A stretch of DNA of 29,235 bases from a virus. The stretch spans positions 1-29,235 of the IMG/VR virus record IMGVR_UViG_3300000115_000124. One strand, 5' to 3'. Below, piece after piece: positions 8,195 to 17,600 of this stretch. Within the stretch, counting starts at the first letter, position 1. Each line of letters opens with the position of its first letter. A program made the position numbers and the translations under genes. Under the pieces are notes generated by a model. The model made no database searches and was not told the DNA's origin. It worked only from the letters and a program-made list of their open reading frames with translations.

Positions 8195-8204
8195 TTATAA
8201 ATAT
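8195..8204 (-). promoter_or_regulatory. ATATTTATAA leader motif before the 83-aa gene
   Basis: The coding strand reads TTTAATATTTATAACAAG directly before ATG. The motif ends only four bases from the start codon. If it were a sense -10 box, transcription would start at or inside the coding region, which argues for a role other than a simple sense promoter. Confidence 0.5.
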
Positions 8205-8233
8205 TAAATTATTTGTTAAAAATTATTTGATTT

Positions 8234-9634
8234 TTAGAAATACCATATTTGCCCCATAAAGCTAAACCCTCCTGCTAATGCTATATCAGTTACCTCTATT
8301 GTTCCAGAAGAAAGATCGACAGAAAGTGAAGAAGGTTCTGCTGGTGGAGAATAGTACGTAAGTGTAATAAAACAATTAGTTCCTAAAGTTTTACCTGTTA
8401 ATTCAGTTGAAAACCTTGCAGTTGAAAAACTACCACCACCTGATGCTGTTCCTGAAAATAATAATAACTTAGGGTTTTGTGCTGTTGATGTTGCATTATT
8501 AACACTAACAGATGCTGTTACATTTAGTGCTGTTGTTGCTGTTGTTGCTGTTGTTGCTGTTGTTGCTGTTGTTGCGGTTGTTGCGGTTCCAGCATTACCT
8601 TCAATATCATTTGCTAATGTTGTTCCACCATTAAAGGCTAACATATTATCTAATATAGATATTTGATCTGTTCCTAAATATATTGTTGAATCTGTTAGAT
8701 ATAAATCTCTCCATTTTTGAGAAGCATTTCCTAAATCGAACTGCCCATCTGATGATGGGAGAAATGTTGTATCTAATTGTAAGTTATTACTACCATCAAA
8801 GTCTAATGTAGAAGTACCATCAGTAATAGATGAACCACCACCACCTGAGGAGTTGATAGTAACTGCACCAGTTCCTCCTACAGGGGAAATAGTAACATTT
8901 GTTCCTGCTACTATAGATGTAACACCACCACTACCACCGGCTGTAGTTTGAGAAGTACCATCATTAAAATCAATTCGAGAAGCTGATATAGCTCCTGATG
9001 AAGAAATATTACCTAATACTTGTAAAGAACTTGAGTATAGCCCTGAAGGTAGTTGGGCTGAACCCGAAACTACACCTGAAGGGAGGTTAGCTACTGTTTG
9101 TGCTGAACCCGAAACTACACCTGAAGGGAGGTTAGCTACTGTTTGTGCTGAACCCGAAACTACACCTGAAGGTAATAATGAGGGGATTTGAGCTGAACCC
9201 GAAACTACACCTGAAGGGAGGTTAGCTACTGTTTGTGCTGAACCCGAAACTACACCTGAAGGTAATAATGATGGGATTTGAGGAGAACCTGAGACTAAAC
9301 CTGAAGGCAACCCAACATATTCTGATGCTGTAATAGCGCCAGTTACATCTATATCTCCAGATGCTGTAATGTTTGTAAAAGGTTGGAAGATATTATCTGC
9401 TAAAACATAAGAAGATGTTGAAGCTACTCCAAATAAAGATCCGGTTATACCCACACTAGCACTTATAATAGATGCTGTTAAATTGGTTATTGGGGCTTCA
9501 TTAATATTTAATGAACCTGATATAGTAATATCATATGGTGCTATTCCTGTAAATGCATCTACAGACTGAGTTACATTCCATGCTTCAACAGCATTTCCAT
9601 CTGTAATGTTATTTTTTGAAAGTGTATTTGCCAT
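8234..9634 (-). CDS. Repeat-containing tail fibre / virion surface protein
   Basis: This 466-aa protein is beta-rich and Ser/Thr/Gly-rich. Residues 1-108 form an N-terminal region with ITASGDIDVTGAITASEYVG. Residues 109-194 are six copies of a 15-residue repeat with core LPSGVVSGSAQ. Residues 225-270 form a Gly-rich linker. The motif FDLGNASQKWRDLYLTDSTI (about 299-318) is of a kind frequent in phage fibre and spike proteins just before a receptor-binding or trimerising head. Residues 350-369 are a TTA peptide microrepeat. The last hundred residues form a separate C-terminal domain ending GGFSFMGQIWYF. It probably forms a fibre or whisker. It follows the glycosyltransferases and has its own leader motif, so it is also a possible acceptor for them. 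The exact place in the virion is unknown. Confidence 0.75.
   Translation of the reverse strand: MANTLSKNNITDGNAVEAWNVTQSVDAFTGIAPYDITISGSLNINEAPITNLTASIISASVGITGSLFGVASTSSYVLADNIFQPFTNITASGDIDVTGAITASEYVGLPSGLVSGSPQIPSLLPSGVVSGSAQTVANLPSGVVSGSAQIPSLLPSGVVSGSAQTVANLPSGVVSGSAQTVANLPSGVVSGSAQLPSGLYSSSLQVLGNISSSGAISASRIDFNDGTSQTTAGGSGGVTSIVAGTNVTISPVGGTGAVTINSSGGGGSSITDGTSTLDFDGSNNLQLDTTFLPSSDGQFDLGNASQKWRDLYLTDSTIYLGTDQISILDNMLAFNGGTTLANDIEGNAGTATTATTATTATTATTATTALNVTASVSVNNATSTAQNPKLLLFSGTASGGGSFSTARFSTELTGKTLGTNCFITLTYYSPPAEPSSLSVDLSSGTIEVTDIALAGGFSFMGQIWYF
8528..8587 (-). repeat. Nine-base microsatellite encoding (Thr-Thr-Ala)n
   Basis: A nine-base unit (GTTGTTGCT on the plus strand, with GTTGTTGCG variants) recurs about six times and encodes residues 350-369 of the fibre protein. 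Gain or loss of units keeps the frame and would change only the length of this linker. Confidence 0.85.
9053..9310 (-). repeat. Six 45-bp tandem repeats in the fibre gene
   Basis: AACCCGAAACTACACCTGAA recurs exactly every 45 bases at 9061, 9106, 9151, 9196 and 9241, with a diverged copy at 9286. Each unit encodes 15 residues around LPSGVVSGSAQ, with two alternating spacers, TVAN and IPSL. Near identity at DNA level points to recent duplication or gene conversion. Confidence 0.9.
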
Positions 9635-9646
9635 TTGTGGTTTTGT

Positions 9647-9656
9647 TTATAAATAT
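9647..9656 (-). promoter_or_regulatory. ATATTTATAA leader motif before the fibre gene
   Basis: The coding strand reads CTTGATATTTATAAACAAAA. It ends 12 bases before the ATG at 9634 and overlaps the stop codon of the heptosyltransferase-like gene, so fibre expression can be separate from the glycosyltransferase operon. Confidence 0.5.
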
Positions 9657-10855
9657 CAAGAATTTTTTATTCTTTCAATAGCTTTAATTATTAATTCAGG
9701 ATGAATTGATTTAGTACATTCAAACTGTTTTTCTGTGTTTTTGTTTTTGGGACACCATTCCCAATCTCCGGGATCTAATTTTTCTTTATTATAACAACTA
9801 TTACAGGTATTAAGGTCAGGGGTAAATATTCTTTCGCAATCTTTAAATTCACTAAAGGGTGCGCTAAATCCTGATATTAATATTGTTTTTTTATCTAATG
9901 CCCAATTTAACCAACTTAATCCACTACCTATACCTATAAAGAATTCTGCATTCATCATATCATTAGCTCTTTCAGCTAAAGAATAATCTCCAGTTTTATC
10001 AATTACCCCTGTTAAAGTACCCCCTAATTTAGAATCATGCCATTCATCCCCTAAAGGTTCTTTAGTAATCATTACAACTTTATAACCTTTACCATTTAAA
10101 TAATCAATAATAGTTTGCCAACCTCCTGGGGTGTTCCAGTACTTAGCATGAGCAGATCCATGAGGTGCTATGCATACATATTTCCCATCAATTGTGGGGC
10201 CATTATTTGTAAATGTTAAATTAGGTTTTAATTCATTATAATCTATACCTAAAATATCTGCACTACATTCTTGTAAACTATATTTTCTAAAATCACTAGG
10301 GTTAGTTTCATAATTTATAGTATTATTTTCATTATAATGCCAACCAACTTCGTACATAGCATATAAATCAAATACTTCAGTTCCAGGTTTTATAAATTTT
10401 ATGTTAGGGTAATTTTCTTCAAACCATTCATTATAAAAAGTAGAAACAATTAAATCGCAATTGTGTTTTTTTCTAAATTCTTCGGCATAAGGAAACCATG
10501 CTAAAGTATCACCTATTGCTTTTGAAGCAAAGTGAATGTAAACTTTTTTCCCCTGGGCATTATATGAGTGTTCATATATAATATTTCCACTATCTACATC
10601 TTTAACTTTTACTAAATAATTTACAAAATATTGCTTAGTACATTTAGTCCACATATTATTTGTAATTGTGGTTTCATAAACTATTTTCCCATTATCTTGG
10701 TTAATAAATTGAACATTAAATTTTCCTTCTTTTTCACCTAAAATTTCTAAAGTAGAATTATTAATAAAATTTAATTTAAATACATAATCTCCAATTTTAG
10801 ATTTTATGGTTGTTTTCTTTAAGTTATTATATTCTTTAATTAAAACTTCTTTCAT
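9656..10855 (-). CDS. Autotransporter-type O-heptosyltransferase homologue (Aah/TibC family)
   Basis: This 399-aa protein resembles the bacterial autotransporter O-heptosyltransferases, which transfer heptose from ADP-heptose to Ser of repetitive adhesins in the cytoplasm. An N-terminal beta-rich domain spans 1-100. The GT-B core then shows AIGDTLAWFPYAEEF (113-127, with Asp116 a candidate catalytic base) and SLQECSADILGI (193-204). It continues with HAKYWNTPGGWQTII (236-250), GIGSGLSWLNWAL (308-320) and ISGFSAPFSEF (327-337). Four Cys (351, 354, 368, 380) with the spacing CxxC...WCP...FEC match the metal-binding finger of the TibC type. The length fits the family. It overlaps the upstream glycosyltransferase by ATGA, so it is translationally coupled. 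The donor sugar is uncertain, because ADP-heptose synthesis would depend on the host. Family assignment is strong, substrate is inference. Confidence 0.85.
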   Translation of the reverse strand: MKEVLIKEYNNLKKTTIKSKIGDYVFKLNFINNSTLEILGEKEGKFNVQFINQDNGKIVYETTITNNMWTKCTKQYFVNYLVKVKDVDSGNIIYEHSYNAQGKKVYIHFASKAIGDTLAWFPYAEEFRKKHNCDLIVSTFYNEWFEENYPNIKFIKPGTEVFDLYAMYEVGWHYNENNTINYETNPSDFRKYSLQECSADILGIDYNELKPNLTFTNNGPTIDGKYVCIAPHGSAHAKYWNTPGGWQTIIDYLNGKGYKVVMITKEPLGDEWHDSKLGGTLTGVIDKTGDYSLAERANDMMNAEFFIGIGSGLSWLNWALDKKTILISGFSAPFSEFKDCERIFTPDLNTCNSCYNKEKLDPGDWEWCPKNKNTEKQFECTKSIHPELIIKAIERIKNS

Positions 10856-11802
10856 AAAAACTGATTGTATATTTTGATAATTTCTTTACTACGATTATAC
10901 CATGATAATCTATTTGAGGTTTCTAAACATTGATTCTTATAAGATTTCCAATTATTTAATATATCTTTTAACCCTTGATCCATTTTAAATATATCACGTG
11001 GGGCTCTCCAACACCCATGCAAATCAACTTCCATCTCCCAATCAGCTATAACAGGCAAACCTGCAGCCATAGCTTCAATCATTGTTAAATTTGGATGACC
11101 TGCCTCTAACATAGTGGGGTGGATGAAAATATCGTGGAGGTGAAATAAATTTAATAGTTTATTATTAGGTGTATCAAATACTAAATTTAGTTTAGGATAA
11201 CTTAACATCCAAAGATGACCATTAAAAAAATTTTTATTATTAGAAGGTCCAGCTATAGTAATTTCTAAATCATTCATCATAGCTAATCCTAAACCATATT
11301 CAAATCCTTTTCTATCAAACGTATGATCACCCCCTAAACCATTATTGGCTAACATTAATAATTTTGGATTAGTAGGGAGAGGATGATATGTTTTTTGGTA
11401 AAAATCATCAGTGTTTACACCATGAGAAAAATAAACACATTTTGGGTGGTTAAAATAATCAACTAACCAATTAGCAGGCATTAAAGATATTAATGAACCC
11501 TCTATGGCTTGTAAATTTTCTTTATATACACGAGATTCTTTACCATAATGTAATACATGGTGATCATGTAATTGGTAAATATAAGGTATACCTCTTTCTT
11601 GTAAGCTAATTGCTAAATTAGCTACATGACAATGGACTATATCAAATTCTTCAGGAATAATATCACCAGCCATTTTGTGGATAGAATCATGACCTAATTT
11701 AGTTTGATTAATTTCAAATTCCCATATAATTTTTTCAATTGCCCCCCAATCCTTAGGAGGTATATTTAAACCACATGCTGGGTCTACATGACATATTTTC
11801 AT
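10852..11802 (-). CDS. GT4-like glycosyltransferase
   Basis: The 316-aa product has a GT-B fold pattern. The N-terminal domain starts MKICHVDPACGLNIPPKDWG, followed by FDIVHCHVANLA (53-64) and YIYQLHDHHVLHYG, a form common in GT4 acceptor domains. The C-terminal donor domain has LLMLANNGLGGDH, then DLEITIAGPSN, HDIFIHPTMLEAGHPNLTMI and EAMAAGLPVIADWE. The two acidic residues that usually form the E-x7-E motif are here E233 and E243, slightly further apart. There is no membrane segment. It overlaps both flanking glycosyltransferases by four bases, making a three-enzyme operon. It probably extends or starts a glycan on a virion protein. Donor and acceptor are not determinable from sequence. Confidence 0.85.
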   Translation of the reverse strand: MKICHVDPACGLNIPPKDWGAIEKIIWEFEINQTKLGHDSIHKMAGDIIPEEFDIVHCHVANLAISLQERGIPYIYQLHDHHVLHYGKESRVYKENLQAIEGSLISLMPANWLVDYFNHPKCVYFSHGVNTDDFYQKTYHPLPTNPKLLMLANNGLGGDHTFDRKGFEYGLGLAMMNDLEITIAGPSNNKNFFNGHLWMLSYPKLNLVFDTPNNKLLNLFHLHDIFIHPTMLEAGHPNLTMIEAMAAGLPVIADWEMEVDLHGCWRAPRDIFKMDQGLKDILNNWKSYKNQCLETSNRLSWYNRSKEIIKIYNQFL

Positions 11803-14453
11803 AGTTTAATATCTCCTTTTATATTAGTTTCACTTATTTTATGGTCTACCAAACTATGGCCTTTTGCTTGGAAAACCAAAGGTTCTTTAAAAAATCCTTT
11901 AGGTTCATTTCTAAAATTATTAGTTACCCATAAGTCAAAAGCATCCCATTTTGAATTTTTTATCACAGCATGGACTCTATCAATTTTATTCCCCATAATT
12001 AAATAAGAATGTGCATCTGTAAACATACCAGCATCCAGATGGTTTTCATATTCATTAAATACTTCATAATTATGAGCAAAGCTAAAGAAAGTATATTTTT
12101 TTTCTTTAGATATTTCAATGGATTTATATAATTTATTTACAAACTCTTCAGTATCAATTAATAACAAAGCATCACATTCGAAAAATAGATATGTTGTATC
12201 ATCATCTTTAGGACAAGACATTATTGCATCTGTGTGTGCTTTAAAACAACCATAATGTCCATAAGATAATTTATAATAACCTGGTTCTGGTTGTACATCA
12301 TTAGGTCTATTACAAGTTCCTATAGGAAGTAAATCTGTGTTTGGATTATTTATTACTTGAGTGTATTCTATATCTTTAAATTCACCTAACTTACTAATTG
12401 ATTCTATTGACCTTTGCTCCCTTTCAGAATTTGGTTGTGATAATAAATGTATTATTTCTACTTTAGGTTTAGGTAATTCTCCTTTCCATCTAAAATGACC
12501 ATTATTAGATAAATTATTAAAATATTCTTCATCTATAATGAATTCTTTAGTTTCTATAAAATCATCTCCATTAAAAATATTAAATTCTACCCTATAGTTA
12601 TTTTCAAATTTAATTAAATCCCAAAATGAATATTTTTGATCTATATTTAATTCTCTATCAATAATTAATTCTTCATTTTTATAAACTTTATATTTAACTA
12701 TTCTACTATCTTTGCTATTAGAAATGTAAAAATAAGGTACAAAATAATTTGGAACGTTTGTAGGTAAAATAGAAAAATATTCTATACGAGAAAAATCTTT
12801 ATGTAAAAATATTTCTTGTGTTTTCAATTCAAATAAATTTTCTTTTTCTCTATATATTGCTCCTTCATTTTTAAAAATATGATGGAATAAATTTTCTAAA
12901 CCGTTAGATTCAGAACCATAAACTTCCATTAAATTATCATATTCTTCTCCTGTAGTTATTTTAGGTAATACTCTTAATAGTTCTTTGGGGTTCGCTGAAA
13001 AGAAATAAGTGTATAAAGCATCTCCTTCCATAGGGTGATGGTTAGAAAAGTAAAAATTGTTTTTATTTAAAATTTTAGAAATATCTTTTATTCCTTGTTT
13101 ATCTTTTAAAATATAATCATAATTTAAAAAATGGACTTTAGAATAATTTAATTGAGTAGATAAAGCAGCACCATTATAATAATTAGTGTAAACTGAGGGG
13201 CCATGATATACGTCATTATTTTCACCTTTTAAATTAAGATCAACATCATATAAATCACTATTCCAATAAAATTTTTCATAAAATGTATGTTTAGTTAAAA
13301 TATTATTAGTATCGACAATACAATAATCTGCTTGATCTTGAAGAATTTTAGGAATTGAAATGTGTGAGGTTAATATAACTTTATAACCATTATCTTGTAT
13401 GGATTTTACGCAGTCTAACGTTGTATTAATAATGCTATCTGTTGATGGGTACGTTGATACTACAAAAACTTCATCGTGTATTAATACATTAAAATTAATA
13501 TCTAAATTTGATTTAATTAAATTACAATTTTTTTCAAAATTATTAGGTTCTAAGTAATTAATAGATTCAAATTTATCAAAATAATTAAGGTAAACTGGTA
13601 GGTTATATAATAATTGAGGTATTCGATATGATAATGCTTCACGAATTACTAAGGGCATTGTTTCCTTATCATTATTAGTACCACGAGATGTAAATAAAAA
13701 TAAATCCATAGATTGGTAAAAATTATTTACATCCGAACGTTCATTCCACCATGTTAGATTATTAGGTTTATCCCCCATTAAAGGTTCCCAATAATGTTTA
13801 AAATTTTCTGCTTGATTTCCTACACAATGAAATTCATACTCAGGTAATGCTTTAGCATATTTAAAAAATTCTTCTTGGTTTTTTCTTGGGGTGAATAAGC
13901 CTATGTGTAATATATGTTTTTTTGTAGGATCTAGACCTAATTTTTCTAAGCTTTCTTTTCTATTAGGTCTATCAATATATTCAATTGGGTATTCTACTAA
14001 AGATTTTGGTATATCTAAACCTTTATATTGATTTATTTGCCATTGAGAGACAAACATAAATTTATCTGGGAAGAAACGTTTTTGGGATGTATCAAAAGAT
14101 GAGTCATGAGATGTTTCTACAATAAAATAATCTCTATCTAAAGTATATAATTTTTTAGATACCTCATTATCCATAAAATATTCAGGAATTTCTTCTAAAT
14201 GAACTATATTAGGTTTTAAATCATTAATAATGTCTAAAAGTTCAAATTTATTTTCTCCTAAAGTATAAAATTTATCAGAATCAACTAAATCTACAAGTTT
14301 ATCTCTTTGTATAGTAAGAACTCCCCCAGTACAATCCACCCATTCAACAAGATAAATTTCAAAATCTTGCTTTAATAGTTCTATTTTTTTAACTAAATAT
14401 TGAGGTAGACCTCCTGTAGATAGATGTGGGGCTACATATAGTAGTTTTTTCAT
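11799..14453 (-). CDS. Multidomain glycosyltransferase with GT-B N-terminus and GT25-like C-terminus
   Basis: This 884-aa protein appears to have at least three parts. Residues 1-320 look like a GT-B enzyme: LLYVAPHLSTGGLPQYLVKK at the N-terminus, HILHIGLFTPRKNQEEFFKY (180-199), then DLFLFTSRGTNNDKETMPLV and REALSYRIP. Residues 327-545 start VFVVSTYPSTDSIINTTLDC and resemble nucleotide-sugar-binding folds, but are less certain. Residues 550-650 are beta-rich. Residues 664-875 resemble GT25: EIIHLLSQPNSEREQRSIES, then LSYGHYGCFKAHTDAI (729-744) in place of the usual GEIGC-SH motif, and TYLFFECDALLL (754-765) in place of the acidic EDD metal-binding motif. Relatives of GT25 include lipooligosaccharide and collagen galactosyltransferases. 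It lies 52 bases after the 47-aa frame and couples to the next gene by ATGA. Confidence 0.78.
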   Translation of the reverse strand: MKKLLYVAPHLSTGGLPQYLVKKIELLKQDFEIYLVEWVDCTGGVLTIQRDKLVDLVDSDKFYTLGENKFELLDIINDLKPNIVHLEEIPEYFMDNEVSKKLYTLDRDYFIVETSHDSSFDTSQKRFFPDKFMFVSQWQINQYKGLDIPKSLVEYPIEYIDRPNRKESLEKLGLDPTKKHILHIGLFTPRKNQEEFFKYAKALPEYEFHCVGNQAENFKHYWEPLMGDKPNNLTWWNERSDVNNFYQSMDLFLFTSRGTNNDKETMPLVIREALSYRIPQLLYNLPVYLNYFDKFESINYLEPNNFEKNCNLIKSNLDINFNVLIHDEVFVVSTYPSTDSIINTTLDCVKSIQDNGYKVILTSHISIPKILQDQADYCIVDTNNILTKHTFYEKFYWNSDLYDVDLNLKGENNDVYHGPSVYTNYYNGAALSTQLNYSKVHFLNYDYILKDKQGIKDISKILNKNNFYFSNHHPMEGDALYTYFFSANPKELLRVLPKITTGEEYDNLMEVYGSESNGLENLFHHIFKNEGAIYREKENLFELKTQEIFLHKDFSRIEYFSILPTNVPNYFVPYFYISNSKDSRIVKYKVYKNEELIIDRELNIDQKYSFWDLIKFENNYRVEFNIFNGDDFIETKEFIIDEEYFNNLSNNGHFRWKGELPKPKVEIIHLLSQPNSEREQRSIESISKLGEFKDIEYTQVINNPNTDLLPIGTCNRPNDVQPEPGYYKLSYGHYGCFKAHTDAIMSCPKDDDTTYLFFECDALLLIDTEEFVNKLYKSIEISKEKKYTFFSFAHNYEVFNEYENHLDAGMFTDAHSYLIMGNKIDRVHAVIKNSKWDAFDLWVTNNFRNEPKGFFKEPLVFQAKGHSLVDHKISETNIKGDIKL

Positions 14454-14505
14454 ATAACTTATTTGGTTTTTGGTAATATAACATCTTATTTTTAATATTC
14501 CAATC

Positions 14506-14649
14506 TTACTTGGTTTTTTTCTTTAAAGAATGTACCAGTGGTGGTTTAGTTGAAATAGTAACATTTTTTAAATCTTCTAAAGTAATATCTACTATTGGTA
14601 TGTTACTATCTTTTATCTGTTTTGCTATTTTAGGTGTTAATTTTATCAT
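14506..14649 (-). CDS. 47-residue peptide between fibre and glycosyltransferase genes
   Basis: A short frame starts at 14649, two bases after the fibre stop codon (TAATTATGA), and ends at 14506. The product begins MIKLTPKIAKQIKDSNIPIV, contains DITLEDLKN, and ends in a basic tail SLKKKTK. It has no hydrophobic segment. The close stop-start spacing points to translational coupling with the fibre, and GAAGG lies eight bases ahead of the ATG. Filling an otherwise empty gap, with sensible composition, supports a real gene. A fibre-assembly chaperone is a common kind of gene in this place, but nothing in the sequence shows that function. Confidence 0.55.
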   Translation of the reverse strand: MIKLTPKIAKQIKDSNIPIVDITLEDLKNVTISTKPPLVHSLKKKTK

Positions 14650-14651
14650 AA

Positions 14652-17600
14652 TTATCCTTCTGGAGAGTATCCTGGGAATACATAAGGTTCACCTTGCACA
14701 TTTATCCTTAACCATACATCAGGTGTACCTGTAACATTACTGTCAGGTTGATTACCCCATATCATGTTTATCCCTGCTCCACCTTCTGGGTTTTGCATTG
14801 TTGGTGGATTAAATGGATCGTCAATTCTTGCGGTATCTGTTCTTGTTTGACCTGTATTATATAAAACATTGGTCGAATTATTTGCTGTAACAAAATCTAC
14901 TGAAGATACTTGTGTTGTTGAATCAGTTTTAACTAAATAATCTGGGTGATTAACAAAAGCACCACCACTAATACCACTTGTACCATTTATACTAGTACCT
15001 GAAGTTCCTGGGACACCTGATGTACCATTTGTTCCATTCTTACCTGATGTTCCATTTGCACCACTTTGTCCTGAAGTTCCGGATGCTCCTGTAGTACCAT
15101 TTCCTCCATTTACCCCTGAAGTTCCGGATGCACCATTTCGTCCTGAAGTTCCTGCTGCTCCTGAAGTTCCTGAAGCACCATCTATTCCTGAAGTACCATT
15201 CGAGCCATTAGTTCCATTTACACCTGAAGCACCATTTGCACCACTTGTACCATTTGCACCATTTGTTCCATTTGTTCCGGAAACACCATTCTTACCACTT
15301 GTACCATTTGCTCCTGTTGTACCATTCCCACCGTTAGTACCATTAGTACCTGATACTCCGTTTTTACCGCTTGTACCGTTAGCTCCAGTAGTACCATTTC
15401 CTCCATTTACCCCTGAAGTTCCTGATGCTCCGTTTTTACCTGAAGTTCCTGCTGCTCCTGTTGTACCTGAAGTTGCTGCAACACCTGAAGTTCCTGCAGC
15501 ACCATCTACACCTGAAGTACCATTTGAACCGTTTGTACCATTTACACCTGATGCTCCATTTGCACCACTTGTACCATTTGCACCATTTGTTCCATTTGTT
15601 CCTGAGACTCCGTTTTTACCGCTTGTTCCATTAGCACCAGTTGTACCATTCCCACCGTTAGTACCATTAGTACCTGATGCTCCGTTTTTGCCTGAGGTTC
15701 CTGCTGCTCCTGTTGTACCATTTGCACCGTTTGTACCTGAAGTTCCTGATGCACCATTTTTACCTGAAGTTCCTGCTGCTCCTGTTGTTCCTGATGTTGC
15801 AGCGACACCACTTGTTCCGGCAGCACCATCTATACCTGAAGTACCATTTGAACCATTAGTTCCACTTACTCCTGAAGCACCACTAGCGCCTGAAGTACCA
15901 GGATCTCCTGATGTACCATGTGTACCATCTTTTCCAGAGGTACCATTTGTACCATTTTTACCTGAAGTAGCTGCGACACCTGAAGTACCTGCAATACCAT
16001 TTTTACCATTTGTACCTGCTGAACCATTTGTTCCACTTGTAGCTGATAAACCTGAAGTACCTGCTACTCCCGAAGTTCTATTAGCACCTGAAGAACCAAA
16101 TGTTCCAGATGTAGTACTTGAACCTGAAGTTCCTGCAACTCCTGAAGTTCTACTATCACCTGAAGTGCCATTAGTACCACTTGTAGCTGATAAACCTGAA
16201 GTACCTGCTGCTCCATCTACACCGGAAGTACCATTAGAACCATTTGTTCCACTTACTCCTGAAGCGCCTGAAGCACCTGAAGTACCTGGATCTCCTGAAG
16301 TACCGTTAGTACCATCTTTACCTGAAGTACCTGCAACACCTGTTTTACCACTTGTTCCATTATCACCTGATGTACCATTTGTACCATCTTTACCTGAAGT
16401 ACCATTAGTACCATTTTTACCTGATGTTCCTGCTACTCCTGAAGTACCACTACCTCCATCTACACCTGAAGTTCCTGAAGAACCTGAAGTTCCTGAAACT
16501 GCTGAAGCACCATTTGCACCTGCTGTACCATTAGATCCTGAAGAACCTGTTGTTCCTGAAGTACCTGATTTTCCTGAAGTACCTCCTACACCTGAAGTTT
16601 TATTATCTCCTGAAGAACCTACTGTTCCTGAAGTATTACTTGAACCTGAAGTCCCTGCTATACCTGAAGTTCTACTAGCACCAGATGAACCAAAGGTTCC
16701 AGATGTAGTACTTGAACCTGAAGTTCCGGCTTGTCCTGAAGTTCTACTATTACCAGATGAACCATTTGTTCCGCTTGTAGCTGATAAACCTGAAGTTCCG
16801 GATGCTCCATCTATACCTGAAGTACCATTTGAGCCATTTGTTCCGCTTACACCTGAAGCACCTGAAGCGCCTGAAGTTCCAGGATCTCCAGATGTACCAT
16901 TTGTTCCATCTTTACCTGATGTTCCTGCTACCCCATTTTTACCACTTGTACCTGCAGCACCTGTTGTACCTGAAGTAGCTGCGACACCTGAAGTACCTGC
17001 AATACCATTTTTCCCTGAAGTACCTGCTGAACCATTTGTTCCGCTTGTACCTGCTACTCCACTTGTACCTGATCCTCCATCTGTACCACTTGTACCTGCT
17101 GAACCATTAGTTCCACTTACACCTGAAGCACCTGAAGCACCTGAAGTACCTGGATCTCCTGAGGTACCTGCTGTACCATCTTTTCCAGAGGTACCATTTG
17201 TACCATTTTTGCCTGAAGTTGCAGCAACACCTGAAGTTCCAGCTACACCATTCTTACCTGAGGTACCTGCTGAACCATTTGTTCCGCTTGTACCTGCTAC
17301 TCCACTTGTACCTGATCCTCCATCTGTACCTGAAGTACCTGCTGAACCTGAAGTACCTGAAACTGCTGAAGCACCATTTGCACCTGCTGTGCCAGAAGTA
17401 CCTGAAGAGCCTGTTGTACCTGAAGTACCAGATTGACCTGAAGTACCTATTAATCCATTTTTACCTGAAGTTCCTGATGAGCCTGTTGTACCTGATGTTG
17501 ATGCAACACCACTTGTACCAGAAGCACCATCTATACCTGAAGTTCCTGATGAGCCTGAAGTTCCTGAAACTGCTGAAGCACCATTTGCACCTGCTGTACC

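Noticed and set aside
9053-9310. CRISPR-like direct repeats at 45-base intervals
   Set aside because: The intervals contain no unique spacers, the repeat is in frame with a fibre gene, and no cas gene is present.
15218-15829. Minus-strand open frames of 62 and 95 codons within the collagen-like tract
   Set aside because: They are out-of-frame readings of the same repeat, dominated by Gln, Val and Met, with no leader.
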